From Ridgeia piscesae (lineage: Eukaryota > Annelida > Polychaeta > Sabellida > Siboglinidae): a stretch of DNA of 64,000 nucleotides. The notes below the pieces were generated by a model. The model was not told where the DNA came from and did not search any database. It saw nothing but the letters and a program-made list of their open reading frames with translations. The stretch covers positions 33,501-97,500 of the forward strand of contig JAODUO010000029.1 in NCBI GenBank assembly GCA_025642075.2. Direction: 5' to 3'. Within the stretch, counting starts at the first letter, position 1, and each line of letters opens with the position of its first letter. Positions 51,976 through 63,529 of this stretch are shown here, piece by piece. Made by a program: the position numbers and the translations under genes.

Positions 51976-52835
51976 TGCAATGCATTGGTCATGTGACACC
52001 TGATTATTTATGTCGCACACAATGAGAGATGACGTGATTTCATGAATATGTGGGGCTATTCATATGATGATGAAAACTATCATGCAGAGATAAAAAAAAG
52101 TGATTTCGGCAAGATTCTTGTTTACCCCACTGATGTCCATTAGAGGTGTGAATGTGCCATAATCGTCTTGACATGGCAAGATGTGGATCATTGCATTCCA
52201 AAAGGGTTTGTCAAATGTAGGAGCACTGCAGGTAATATGCAAGGTTATTGCAGAGAGTATTATTTGGTCTGCTATCATTGATCTTGACAGGGGCGAATCA
52301 TCATTGTTGATGCAGAGTTGGTCTGCTTAGTCTCCCAGAATGCACTGGTAAAAATGTATGGATTCTCCACCTGACTTTATATTCACCTTGGAAGGCCTTT
52401 ATATACAAAACCTGACACATGGGTAGTATAGTTAAGCAGTTCTGTTTCTGCTTTATATAAATCTGTGCATTGCCATATATTATACAGTTTTAGCAAGTAG
52501 AAAAATATGTAGTAGAGAAAAATAAGTTAGATAATGAACCTTTGTTTTTCTGTAAAAATGTTGAGAGATTAAACTACTAGATTATGAATCTGCATTTCTA
52601 ACGTAATTGTTTAGAGAAGCCCATTACTCACTCGGTAATGTACCTTAGCATTTCTGACTTATTTACCATGATTTCAATATCATGCAAATTATGAGTATTT
52701 AAGTTTTGCAAAAAACTGAACTGCTATTGTGACTTATTGGTCGATTACTTACAGTAGGTTGCTGCAAGGATGTCTTTTAGATTGTTGTATTTTTATATTT
52801 CCATTTTGACGATTAGTGTACAGTTTTTTGTTAGA

Positions 52836-52841
52836 AATAAA
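52836..52841 (+). promoter_or_regulatory. Candidate polyadenylation signal of ZMYM
   Basis: AATAAA about 860 bases after the stop in AT-rich sequence. A second AATAAA near 53060 is an alternative. Confidence 0.45.
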
Positions 52842-55542
52842 TGTTTCAAACGGTCAGTTGTTTGCATCTTCCGTGCATTTAAGTGTTTATTCATAAATCA
52901 GGGCATTTGGTGAATATTATCAAGTACGTTAAGGATAAAGATTTCTTTATTTTAATGTTTTACTTTTGACATGCCCAAGATGCGAACACTGGTGTTATGA
53001 AGATTGGTGCTGTGAAATCATCAGATTGTATACAGTTTCATTGTATACGGTTTCATATAATAAATGTGCATGACAATTATATGACTGAGATTGTGTTGTA
53101 TGTATTTTAAGACTTAGAAATCACTGTCAGCTCAGCCCACGTTTAGGAATGTTTGCTGGGCTGGTCCCGGTGTGGCTGCAGCCTGAAACTTAACTAAACT
53201 TGTAATATTGTCCTGGCATGAAGAATGAAGTCGCCGTTTGACACAATGTGACATGGATGATATGTTCATGGTAGCTGTGGCATATGTAATGTTTAGAATC
53301 ATGAACATATACAAATTTGAGACCGAAAACAAGCCACAAATTAACGGGCTGGAGACAGAGAAATAATTACATGAAGCTCAACAATACATGACTGGTAAAC
53401 ACGATAAGGCAACCAGACTTATGATGGATGTTGTAAAAAGCATTTTATTTCCATTAAATGAAACTGCATTTCACGTGCACACATTTAAATTCACCTCACC
53501 AAATTGTGATGTGCAGAAATGTATTACTTTGAGCACAGCAACAATTGAGACATTGTTTACACCTTGTAACTCCTTAGAAGGGAACAGAAGACAGCAATGA
53601 TCATCCAAAGTGGAAGACAAACAATGTGTGCTGTAGATTCTAGCACTTGTCAATAAAACATGACAATAGTGAATCCATGTTAAACAAATGACACTGATAC
53701 CATGTCTACCAAACATGCTGCAGACTTGTAATAAATAAAAACACCAATGGCACCTTAGAGCATATGAAAACGACTTCACAAGTTCCCAAAAAGGAACAAT
53801 TCAAGAGAAAGTTATTTGCATTATTAGTTCGGGTATTTCAATCCAAATATCTGTATATTAATATGGACACAACACCACACTACAGTCAACTGTAAATGAT
53901 AAGATTTGTTTAGCTATGCTGTTTGGTGGACCATACCTAGAAACACAGAAAATGAGGACAACCTGTTTTAGAGGAGACACAATTAGCAGCAGTAACAAAT
54001 ACTGGAAGCCTAAGACCAACAAGGTTTGAGTTTGACCGCCAATGTTTTGTACACCATAATATATACAGGCTGTTTGTGACAGTCATAAAACAGGAATAAT
54101 TAAACATTCTGGCTCTAGTGCAGATATCCTTGTGACACTACTATGTATATACACTGTACTGAAAAAATACATACTGTATAATCATGCAATTATAAATATT
54201 CCTGAAACATGTCCAATTAAACCAATAGCGACACCACAGTAACAGGCCAGCAACATAATATTAGATGTATATTTATATGAGCTTGTCTAGTTTTTCTAGC
54301 ATATACCCTTCTTGAAAATAAAATATAACTATTAGTGGAAAACTGCTAGTAACGCATCAGATAGTATTATAAACTAAGTATCAATCAAACCACATTTCCA
54401 CAAGATTCCATGGTTAACTCTTGATGGAAACTTGATATGTAACACACTAATTATCTGTCGATTGATGGATGAGTGGCCCTGAGACACCAGAAAATTAAAA
54501 ACCATGTGAGATGAACCATACAGCAGATACATAAAATAACCTGTTCAGTATTAAAATATATTTCCACTAGCCTAGATATTTACCATCGGAAACAATAAAT
54601 TGACCTCGACCACACGATACATAGCTTACCAAAATGCAAACTCTTTCTCCCATCATGCATCTGATTCCAATTTTAATTCACCAAGATACTTGTTTTTGCT
54701 TGTCGTAATATATTTCCCTTCGTTCTCTGAAGTGTTTACATTGTTTTATGTCAACTATGGGATTATATTATATTAGGGCCAATTTACCCGTTTATAATCA
54801 TCTTGAATGACATATGCATAGCTCTGTCATTTGTACAATGTTTATTGTATCTGATACTGCAGCTTCTTTTAATTGTTTCTGATGGTAATTATCTGGTTAA
54901 ATGTAATAAACTACATTAATCTCATAAAAGTGAGACAGTTCTTACTTGTAATTGTGTGCAAAATAATATCAACTTCACTTGGTTAACATCACTAGATAAC
55001 AAACTATTGTCGGTACATGAACTTAAACTTGTGTATGATTTTCAGACACATACTCAAGTTCTACTTGTGCACGTGAAACCATCAAAATGTACATTCACCA
55101 GAAGGAAATGGCTGGTTGCAAAATAAGGCAGCCCATATACATGTGCAGTCTGGAAGCCAGTTGACTTGTCAATAAATAAATAAATAACTTTACACAACAA
55201 TATCAGCAAACACAGTCAGCATCACTGTGGCTGCTCTGACAGTGTCTACCCCCTGAGATCTTGCTAAATCATGAGGCGTCCAGCAAAACAGACACCAACA
55301 AACAGCCCAACTTCAAACTTCGACAAGATGCCCCGCCCATAAACTCCTGACAAGATGCCGAGCATTGGTTTCTGTCTGTATTGTCGCTCACAGGGTTTAC
55401 AAACGTAAACGTCACACCACCGACGACAGATTCCTTCAAGTTCGTCGCCTAATGCTGCCACAACTCAAACTGGCAAACAAAGGCATCGGAAGCACCGCTA
55501 GGTGTCACTGAACACGACACGAGGACATTTCTGCGGCCAGTC
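52842..55542. other. Region between convergent ZMYM and ZUP1 3' ends
   Basis: It probably holds the ZUP1 3' UTR on the minus strand (candidate AATAAA signals at 54841-54846 and 53444-53449). No other gene is supported; open frames near 53.4-53.8 and 55.3 kb resemble no known family. Confidence 0.45.
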
Positions 55543-55578
55543 TCAAGGTATCCGTTCAGACTTTAGCACTTTGCTCTC
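55543..55578 (-). CDS. ZUP1: ZUP1 last coding exon (36 bases)
   Basis: Acceptor attgcttttag, then ESKVLKSERIP and TGA at 55543-55545. It is in phase 0 after the previous exon, and the ending ER/EKIP-stop matches vertebrate ZUP1, which supports this tiny exon. Confidence 0.82.
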   Translation of the reverse strand, partial: ESKVLKSERIP

Positions 55579-58500
55579 CTAAAAGCAATCAAAAGGCATT
55601 TTATTGACAAAAAACATTTCACCAACAAACTACACACGGGAGACAGAAGCAGAGAGAACATTCAATGTCTACAAACACAGGTGACATACACCTGCTCTAT
55701 GTCATAACTAGTTACACATGAATAGGAACATTTGCTCTCCTGAATTAGTAGACTTCACTTGTATCATGTAAAGGTATATTTCCACTAACATGTTAAAAAA
55801 ATCCAAATATTTTTTTCTATTCTTAAAACTTTGGTTTTAAGAATATAAAAAGAATTACAAATTTTGGTTTTACATTCGATGTCTTGGATAACAATTTACT
55901 TACTGTTGGTTTTATACTAGCTATAGTATATTTTCTGTTGCTAATCCTATTTATTTATTCAAAATAATCATGACTTTTCAGAACGACTCATCTTGTTAAA
56001 TGAAACTTCCTGTAGAAATGTTTAGAAGCCAACGAAAATATACCAATTATTTGTACCTTCTCAAAACATGAGCATAAGAGAAATGTAAAGCAGTGAAAAT
56101 ACTGGAAATACACTTTTTATATACTGGTATAAAAACACTCCAACATTTGTGAGTACCATATTGTACTCCAACATTTATGAGTACAATATTTCTGAGTGCC
56201 ATATTGTACTCCAACATTTGTGAGTACCATATTGTACTCCAACATTTGTGAGTACAATATTGTACTCCAACATTTGTGAGTACCATATTGTACTCCAACA
56301 TTTGTGTGTACCATATTGTACACCAACATTTGTGAGTACAATATTGTACTCCAACATTTGTGAGTACCATAAAGACAGTGTGTCAGGACACTGCATTTTG
56401 GACACCCAAAAATGTACCAAAAACATATATTGTGTATTGCTGGACAACTGTGAATTTAGATATCCAAATACATAGTTACAGTCGTCATAGTAACTGTAAA
56501 CACAAGTGTCATTATGACTACTGGGAAAGGTGTGCATATATCCCGGTGTTCCAACCCACACACCCACCTCGTAGTCGGGGTCTGAGAGGATGCCTGTGAC
56601 GGCCACAATCTGGTACTGTTTGGCCCGCATGCTGTGCAGGGACCGCCGGATGCTCTTCATCAGGTTGGCATTGATCCCGTGTACAAACTGCTGCATGTGT
56701 TTCCTGCTGGAGCTTGGGTCAAAGAGCAGGAGCTGGAGCGAGCCGCTCTGGAGCTCCTCCACGCCGATGATGGTCCGACTGTGCCCTAGACAGAAACCAG
56801 ACAGGCATGACAGTGACAGTGACAGTGACAGTGACAGTGACAGTGACAGTGACAGTGACAGTGACAGTGACAGTGACAGTGACAGTGACAGTGACAGTGA
56901 CAGTGACAGTGAGTGACAGTGACAGTGACAGTGACAGTGACAGTGACAGTGACAGTGACAGTGACATGTGACAGTGACAGTGACAGTGACAGTGACAGTG
57001 ACAGTGACAGTGACAGTGACAGATTCTCATGAGGGGGTTGTCGTCACATGTCAGGCTGTTTGCCATGCAAAGCTAGCCCTGGCAGGTGGCTATGCGAAGT
57101 GTGTGAGTCAAACTGGTAATTATTTGAGTGTCACCCGCACTGGCCACCCACAATGCATTTGTACTTGCAATTAAACAGAGTGTTATTGTGATTGACTTGA
57201 ACGTAACTGAAGTGGACTTGTAGCAGAATTGGCGTAATTGTAATCGATTTGGATGTTTCCGAGGTGCATCAACTGAAATGAGCAATTGATAGAACCTTGT
57301 TGGGAAATGTATTTTATTTTGTGTAACTGGACCCAGCCTTAGCTATACCTTTGTTGTAAATACTGACAAACCACGGGGTAGCCCTCTGTAGTTTCATGAA
57401 CCCCCAATATGTCCAACTGCCCATATACTTCCACCAGCCCCCTATACTTCCACCAGCCCCCTATACTCTCACCAGCCCCTTATGCTTCCACCAGCCCCAT
57501 ATACTCTCACCAGCCCCTTATACTCTCACCAGCCCCTTATACTCTCACCAGCCCCTTATACTCTCACCAGCCCCTTATACTCTCACCAGCCCCTTATACT
57601 CTCACCAGCCCCTTATACTCTCACCAGCCCCTTATACTCTCACCAGCCCCTTATACTCTCACCAGCCCCTTATACTCTCACCAGCCCCTTATGCTTCCAC
57701 CAGTATCCTATACTTACGCCTGCCCCTTATACTCTCACCATTCCCCCTACTTTACCAGCTTCCACCTGCCACTACGCTTCAAACAGTCCCCAACAATTCC
57801 ACTAGGCCCCTACACATACACCAGCCCCTTATGTTTGCAGCAGTCCCCTATACTTCCACTTCCCCTATATTTCAAAGTGCCCTCTATACTTCCACCTGAA
57901 ATTTTTACTTCCATCCGCCCCCTATTTTTATGTGCCCTCTATACTTTCAACTGCCATTTATATTTCCATCAGCACTTCCACCTGTATCTACACTTCCACA
58001 AACCCCCTATTCTTCCACCAGCCCCCTAAACTTCCAACAGCCCCTTATACGTCCATCAACCCCGTATACTTCCACCAGCCCCAATATTTCCACCAGCCCC
58101 TATACTTCCACCAGCCCCTTCCCTTCATGTGGATGGCCTACCTTGGTGCTGCAGATAGAGAGGGGGCTTGAATGACGTGGTGTTAGCACGGAAGTAGTCA
58201 CGCACCCACTCAAACAGTCGGGGGTGGGTGCCGTCTACACTGGTCGGGGCATGGAAATCAATTAGGCGACACCTGAAATTCAATAAATTACACCTGTTAA
58301 TCAAACTATGCAACAATAAATGTCGAACATAAAATGATCCACCCATGCATCTGAACTGTTGTGACATCATTATAAATGCATGTTAAGATGTTTTAAACTA
58401 AGTCCAGTCAGCTGTCTTTTGTGTCATGTATATCACAGGTCTTGCATACATATTCTAAACAGTGAGATTTTGAAGGAATTATAATGCAATCCAGAAATAC

Positions 58501-60859
58501 TAGCAGAAAGAAAACAGAATTAAGACTTCCGGTAAGGTTCTGTCATATCCAGTAAATGTTAGTCTGTCTCGTGGTTGCAAATAAATAAATTATTATTATT
58601 ATTATTAATGACATGACTTCCTTGTTCTGTCTTTGCCCAAACTTAGCCCAATATTTTGCAGTCTGCAACTTCCGTTGGAGAAAGTATGTCAATATATTTA
58701 TGTATAAAAATATAATCCAGAGATAACACACTGAGTCTTGCAGTTCTCAAAACCATTCACCAGACAAAAGTGCACATTCTGTGACTTACTGAATCTTCAG
58801 AGAAGATAACGTCGCAACAATGTCGGTTGCCCCGATCCACTTGGTCGAGTTGGTCACCTTCCCACCCAATTGTTCACAACCCTGGAGGTCAAAACCCTTC
58901 TGCCACGCGGCCTCTATCAGCTGCTGGATCTTAGGGATGGACGGGATCAACGTACGACCTGAAACAAGAACAAACACTTGTCATAAAATCACTGTTTAAA
59001 ACAATCTGAAAATACTACAAATCTCCATATGTAATCACAATGCAAATAAACTTCAAAACATCTGAAAGTTCTATTTAACTAGGCAAAAGAGACTCGTATG
59101 TATGCAACCGTGCGGGAGTAAATAAAGAGAGGAAATTGCTGATTACGCTCATAAAGCACCGTCTCAGTCCAGTGAGGAGGTTAATTCAGTAAGTAAAAGA
59201 TCCTTGTGAATTAAAAACAGGATTTCCAGTGCATCCACAATTGTTTTCTACTCAATTTGACTGATGGAGGTAATGCAAAAATGTTGACTTGCTTTCATTT
59301 TGACAAAAATACAATAGTTATAACATAATCCTATCAAAAAGTATTCACATGAATACAGCATAAATGTGAAATAGTGATAAGTGTGTGTGTGTGTGACAGT
59401 AGGTATTTATGTATGTGTGTGAGCATGTGTGCATGTGTGAGTGTGTATGTGTGCACGTGTGGCATGTGCGTGTGTATGTATGTGTGTGTGCACGCGTGTG
59501 CATGTATCTTCAAGTGTATACTCCTATAAAGTGATATTAACTATCTTGCAGTTTGTAATGCTCAAGACAATAAACAAATAAGTGAAAAAAATATTAAAAT
59601 AATTAACGCCAAATAAAATTAAATTTTGGGTTAAAACAACTAATTCATACTACATTTTTTAATGTGTGTATGTTATATTTGTGTATGCATGTGTATGTGT
59701 GTATCTATCACTACAAGACGTCCTTTGCTATGTCTACGCACCATTGAAGATGACCGGTTCATAGGTGGCGCTAGTAGCAAGGCATGAGAGAATCATCTGC
59801 AGGTTGCGGTACCCACAGCCCCAGCCCTTGTCTCCGTAGGACGCGGCGCAGTGGTCAGTGGCCGAACACAGCCAATGGTTGACCACTTCTGGACACGACT
59901 TGTAGTAGGCCTTCAGTTTCTGAATGATCCCTGCAGGAAAACGCGAATCTGACATGGCTTGTGGAAACCATCTAGGAGGCTTACTGCTGTGTCATCTTGT
60001 ATGCATCCTGTCATTTATATTTTGTTGAAGTACATTATTGAAAGGTGTTTTGCCGAGAAATAGATGCAGCATCATCCATCTTTCAAATAAAAATTTCTTG
60101 TGAATCAACATCACTCATGCGCTATATATCACATACGACATTTGTTCACATAATATCCATTTTTCTAGATAAAATACCTTTTGTGCAAGAGTGGCCGTCA
60201 TCAACGGACGACTTGGCAGCGTGTTTCTTCACGTAATAGTCTGTTATCGACAGTTGACCGGAGCTGACCGCTCTCTCCAGATGGCGCTCTGACTGTTTCT
60301 TGTAGTTGTCGTTGCCCTTCATACCATACTGCTCCTGAACAAACAACGATCGTAACTGAGAATGTTGTCTTCATCTAGTTGTCTACATTCGGCAGCTTTG
60401 AGGCTCTACTGAATTTCTTGCAAGACTTGTGGTGAAAAAAATATTACAATTATTTATTGTTAATAACCGCACCATGTGCATCAGGGGCTTGGGCAGACAG
60501 CTGGCCGCCAGTCTTCAAGACTGGTGGTGGAATTTAGAGAGAACAAGTGGATGATAGATAAACCAATAGTTTCAGGTCTGGTAGTGGATTAACTTCACAT
60601 TAAGGTCTATCATTGGCACAACTGGTTGTGAAATCAACTGAATTATTAATTAATTAATTAATTAAATGGTTTTAGTGAATGAAATGACACTGGTCTGTCA
60701 CTGAGTGACAAAAATAAATTGGCCTATATTGGCAGTGATTGACGAGAATCATATGTATGCAAGCAAGCTATTCACACTAAATGGCATAAGTTTGATTACT
60801 ATTATTAAAAACTGACAACAAATATTTTTGTTTAAGGGCTTACAATATATACTACATAC

Positions 60860-60937
<78 letters not shown>

Positions 60938-63360
60938 ATGTGTGTGTGTGTGTCTTTTGAAGGATATCAGCTATATATCACTTTTCTCAATATCATAAGA
61001 CTTTTGCTTATGCTCCCAGCTCTTAGGCATTCATCGAAACAAGGTCGACAGTTTTTATTACTAAAACACTATGTATAATTCAGTAGTTTTATTAGCGTGA
61101 GAGCAATTGAAGCTTTTTACAGCCTGCAGTAATTTGATCAATAAAAGGACACCATTGTGAAGCATCAAAGTTCAAATCAATCAAACTGATGTGGCTCTGC
61201 ATTTCCTTGTTAATCATTGAGCAAACATTCCCAACACATACCTTTTAAGGTCAAAGTTCGAGACAAATTACATGTGTCAATAAACGTTTTTATTATATTC
61301 TCTATATTGTATAAACATTATTTTATTGGTTAATGAAATTGGTAATTATTGGTTAATCCATGAGAAATTCTAAGTATATTTATAACCCAGGTAGTAGCAG
61401 ATTATCCGTGCATATATCAACCTTTTTGGTATTGTACCATCACATATTTGGCTACAAAACACACCGCAACATACCGTAAATAAAACACAGGACTACGGGT
61501 AGCATTTGTTAATAAGCTTACTTATTAATTGTAGTAACATGTTAAAACATGCCACATGTATGAATTTTTCATAATCAAAAAGGTTTTTTGATACTTTGAA
61601 TGACCAAAATCCACCTGAACACAATTTTCTGTGCAGTTGTATATCTTTGATCCATACCGCTTCTACATTACTGGTAGCAACTGTTAAATTTGTTTTTGTC
61701 CTATAAATGTGACAATACAGTTGACACCAGTTGATGTTAACCAATACGTTTATGTCAGATTCACTCTTACTAAACAATTTGTGTGACCTATATCTTGCTA
61801 AAACTTATAAAATGTTCCGAGTCGCAAGTCCAGATGACAAGAAGGCAAATGTGTTGGTTTCACAAAATGTCAAAATTGCACGACTATCTTTCAGAACTTA
61901 CAGTAATGTAATAAATTTTAATAAAATAAATTTTCCAATTTAATGTGTTAATTAATAAAAGCTTTGTAAATACTATGATTGAATATGAACATAAGGATGA
62001 GTGTTTACCAAAAAAGTAACATAAGTGAAATGAATACCACCATTGCAACTGATCTTTAAATGCTTATAGTACCCCGTAATCGCCAAAACACGTCATACAC
62101 TAATTTCCATTCATCGTAGGGTTTGTTTTGCTTAACAGTCAAGAAATCATTTATGTAATTACTGTACTGATTGCAATTTCTTTTTCTTTACAGTCTGTTA
62201 ATCTGAAGTATAATAATAAATACTGTGCTTTTCTGTGTGTGTCTGTCTGTGTGTGTCTGTACTAGACATCACAGGAATTACATCGTTATACTTCAGATTA
62301 ACAGACTGTATTGTGAAATAACCGACTACAGTCCAACAAGGCAGAGTGTTGTAGATGCTCCTACCATTATTTATTTCCCAGTGATAACCCTCCTTCTCCC
62401 AAGGCTAGCATTATCACATGTCACATGACCAACGAGATGGGTGGTTTCCAAGCACTAGTTTATCTGTGAATGGAAGAATCACATGTTATCACTGATGTCT
62501 GTTTACTGTGCCATATGTTAAATCATGCTGCTAAAAGCCCTACTAATGTGTCTACCACTGTCCTCTAAACCTGGCTTTGAAAGACATCTGTCCAGATCCT
62601 TCAGGGCAGCCTTGCTTTTCAAAAATATTATATCCAGTTGGATTTTGGTAAAAAATGAAATTAATAATTTGAGACATACATAATAGTTTTATTTATTATA
62701 GTACTATTACGTAAATTTATTTAATTTAAACAAGTGCTATTACTTTGGAATATAATAGATTAGTTTACGTTGACATATATTTCCTAAAAACGACATATTT
62801 GGTTAATTCTCGATATGTCTCCGAAAATACTTTAAAGGGTTATTCTAGTAAATCAGAAGTTTAGAATTATAAGTAAAATAAATCATGATTATTACATTGC
62901 CATGCTTAATGAAACCATCTATGATTTACTTTTTTTGCAGGAATACACATTTATTCTGATAAAACAGGTACACTGTACAATAAAATAAATTTGTTTATAT
63001 TTAGAACATTTAAATAGACACAGCAAGTCAAGTGATGTTTAAAAATATGTTTTTGCCGTTTTCTCATTTTTTTGTATGTATTCTATCATTAAAGTTCACT
63101 TTTACAATAATTACATACCTCTAAGTGAGTATTTTGCGATAACAAAAGTGAGCCCCTGTGACTGTGTATATGAAGATTAGGAGTTAACATCCACGAGTTC
63201 ACTGACAAAGCTGTAATCCTGCATAAACCCAGAGTAGAGTAAATAACACATGGTGTGGTGCATACCTGTAGTTTTTGAAAAGCGCGCTCTTCTTGTAGCT
63301 GCAGTGCTGCCCTCTCTCTGCGGTCGAGCTCCTGAGCCAACTGGCAGTCCTGGGGGTCTG
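55543..63360 (-). CDS. ZUP1: ZUP1 (ZUFSP) K63-specific deubiquitinase, C-terminal 7 exons (5' part outside window)
   Basis: Minus-strand exons 63360-63266, 60334-60178, 59930-59742, 58958-58790, 58272-58142, 56785-56568 and 55578-55543 join in phase to 330 residues plus stop. First is a MIU-like ubiquitin-binding helix (DPQDCQLAQELDRRERAALQ), then a ubiquitin-binding helical arm (EQYGMKGNDNYKKQ). The C78 peptidase domain follows with the nucleophile in DKGWGCGYRN, LIDFHAP, GTHPRLFEWV, the histidine in YLQHQGHSRTIIG and the aspartate in LLLFDPS. The tail is KQYQIVAVTG then LKSERIP-stop. All catalytic residues are present. ZUP1 cleaves K63-linked ubiquitin chains and is linked to genome stability. 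N-terminal zinc fingers should lie beyond 64 kb. Confidence 0.94.
56133..56370. repeat. 28-bp minisatellite in ZUP1 intron
   Basis: About eight copies of GTACTCCAACATTTGTGAGT plus ACCATATT, with an ACAATATT variant at the unit end. Apparent long reading frames across it are repeat artefacts. Confidence 0.92.
56568..56785 (-). CDS. ZUP1: ZUP1 exon: catalytic histidine and aspartate
   Basis: Acceptor ctgtctag, donor GAG|gtgggt; phase 1 in, 0 out. It encodes GHSRTIIGVEE, LQLLLFDPSSSRKHMQQF, SIRRSLHSMRAKQYQIVAVT and DPDYE. The His and Asp complete the catalytic set. Confidence 0.94.
56809..57021. repeat. (GTGACA)n hexanucleotide array at ZUP1 acceptor
   Basis: About 35 hexamers with two small interruptions (GTGAGTGACAG and GACATGTGACAG). 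On the minus strand it ends about 24 bases before the acceptor of the His/Asp exon. Confidence 0.96.
57415..58125. repeat. 19-bp Pro/Tyr/Ser-coding-like minisatellite at ZUP1 donor
   Basis: The core 57490-57690 is perfect copies of CCCCTTATACTCTCACCAG (19 bases); both flanks degenerate into CTTCCACCAG variants. It begins about 20 bases inside the intron after the donor of the 58142-58272 exon. Nineteen is not a multiple of three, yet all three plus-strand frames are open because the unit lacks stops in every frame. Confidence 0.94.
58142..58272 (-). CDS. ZUP1: ZUP1 exon: C78 domain
   Basis: Acceptor gaatttcag, donor CAAG|gtaggc. It encodes CRLIDFHAPTSVDGTHPRLF then PPLYLQHQ, leading to the catalytic histidine. 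Confidence 0.94.
58790..58958 (-). CDS. ZUP1: ZUP1 exon: C78 domain
   Basis: Acceptor tgtttcag, donor TTCA|gtaagt. It encodes LIPSIPKIQQLIEAAWQKGF and WIGATDIVATLSSLKI, matching the IPKIQ.MIE.AW..GFD and WIGA blocks of the family. Confidence 0.94.
59380..59520. repeat. (GT)n-rich low-complexity tract
   Basis: Imperfect TGTG/CATG-rich stretch in a ZUP1 intron. Confidence 0.8.
59742..59930 (-). CDS. ZUP1: ZUP1 exon: catalytic cysteine
   Basis: Acceptor cctgcag, donor AATG|gtgcgt. It encodes KLKAYYKSCPEVVNHWLCSA and DKGWGCGYRNLQMILSCL; the cysteine in WGCGY is the nucleophile of family C78. Confidence 0.95.
60178..60334 (-). CDS. ZUP1: ZUP1 exon: helical arm before catalytic domain
   Basis: Acceptor tttgttcag, donor AAAG|gtattt; phase 0 in, 1 out. 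EQYGMKGNDNYKKQSERHLE corresponds to the QYG...YK segment of vertebrate ZUP1. Confidence 0.88.
60842..60945. repeat. (TACA)n/(TA)n/(TG)n compound microsatellite
   Basis: A short (CATA)n run, then about 32 TA units, then (TG)n, in a ZUP1 intron. Confidence 0.93.
62189..62310. repeat. Perfect 25-bp inverted repeat with 72-base loop
   Basis: The left arm TACAGTCTGTTAATCTGAAG plus TATAA (62189-62213) is exactly complementary to the right arm at 62286-62310. The loop contains a CTGTGTGTGTCTG tract. The arms are not flanked by an obvious target duplication. Confidence 0.88.
63266..63360 (-). CDS. ZUP1: ZUP1 exon: MIU ubiquitin-binding helix
   Basis: Acceptor ttatttccag|CAGAC (a three-base-shorter acceptor is possible) and donor CAG|gtatgc. 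It encodes DPQDCQLAQELDRRERAALQ then LQEERAFQKLQ, an acidic-aliphatic helix of MIU type. Confidence 0.85.
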
Positions 63361-63452
63361 CTGGAAATAATGAAAAAATTACTGCCTAACTGAGGCTGAC
63401 AGCTGAAATAGCACCTGGCTGTATCACCTGCCCTGCCTCAACTCAGTGGCTA

Positions 63453-63529
63453 GTATGCACTATGCACTATGCACTATGCACTATGCACTATGCACTATGC
63501 ACTATGCACTATGCACTATGCACTATGCA
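63453..63529. repeat. (CTATGCA)n heptanucleotide microsatellite
   Basis: Eleven perfect 7-base units, about 90 bases from the acceptor of the ZUP1 MIU exon. Confidence 0.95.

Larger units (their letters stand above)
60335..63265 (-). other. 2.9 kb ZUP1 intron
   Basis: AT-rich intron with an (ATTA)n run (60636-60664), the compound microsatellite above and a 25-base perfect inverted repeat (62189-62310). No exon is supported inside it. Confidence 0.6.

Noticed and set aside
53388..55461. Small open frames between ZMYM and ZUP1
   Set aside because: No splice context, codon pattern or recognisable domain; AT-rich 3' UTR or intergenic DNA explains them.
56175..56500. Extension of ZUP1 through the 28-bp repeat (VGVQYGTHKCW-like peptides)
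   Set aside because: The catalytic exon has a clean GAG|gtgggt donor at 56567, and a small in-phase last exon with the family ending ERIP lies at 55543-55578. The repeat peptides are intronic.
57396..58175. Proline/tyrosine/serine-rich proteins of up to about 200 residues in all three plus frames
   Set aside because: The 19-bp minisatellite contains no stop in any frame. It lies inside a ZUP1 intron on the opposite strand, with no start context or conserved sequence.
61000..63100. Additional ZUP1 exon in the 2.9 kb intron
   Set aside because: The MIU exon ends in phase 0 and joins directly to the EQYGMKG exon as in the family, so no missing residues need to be found.
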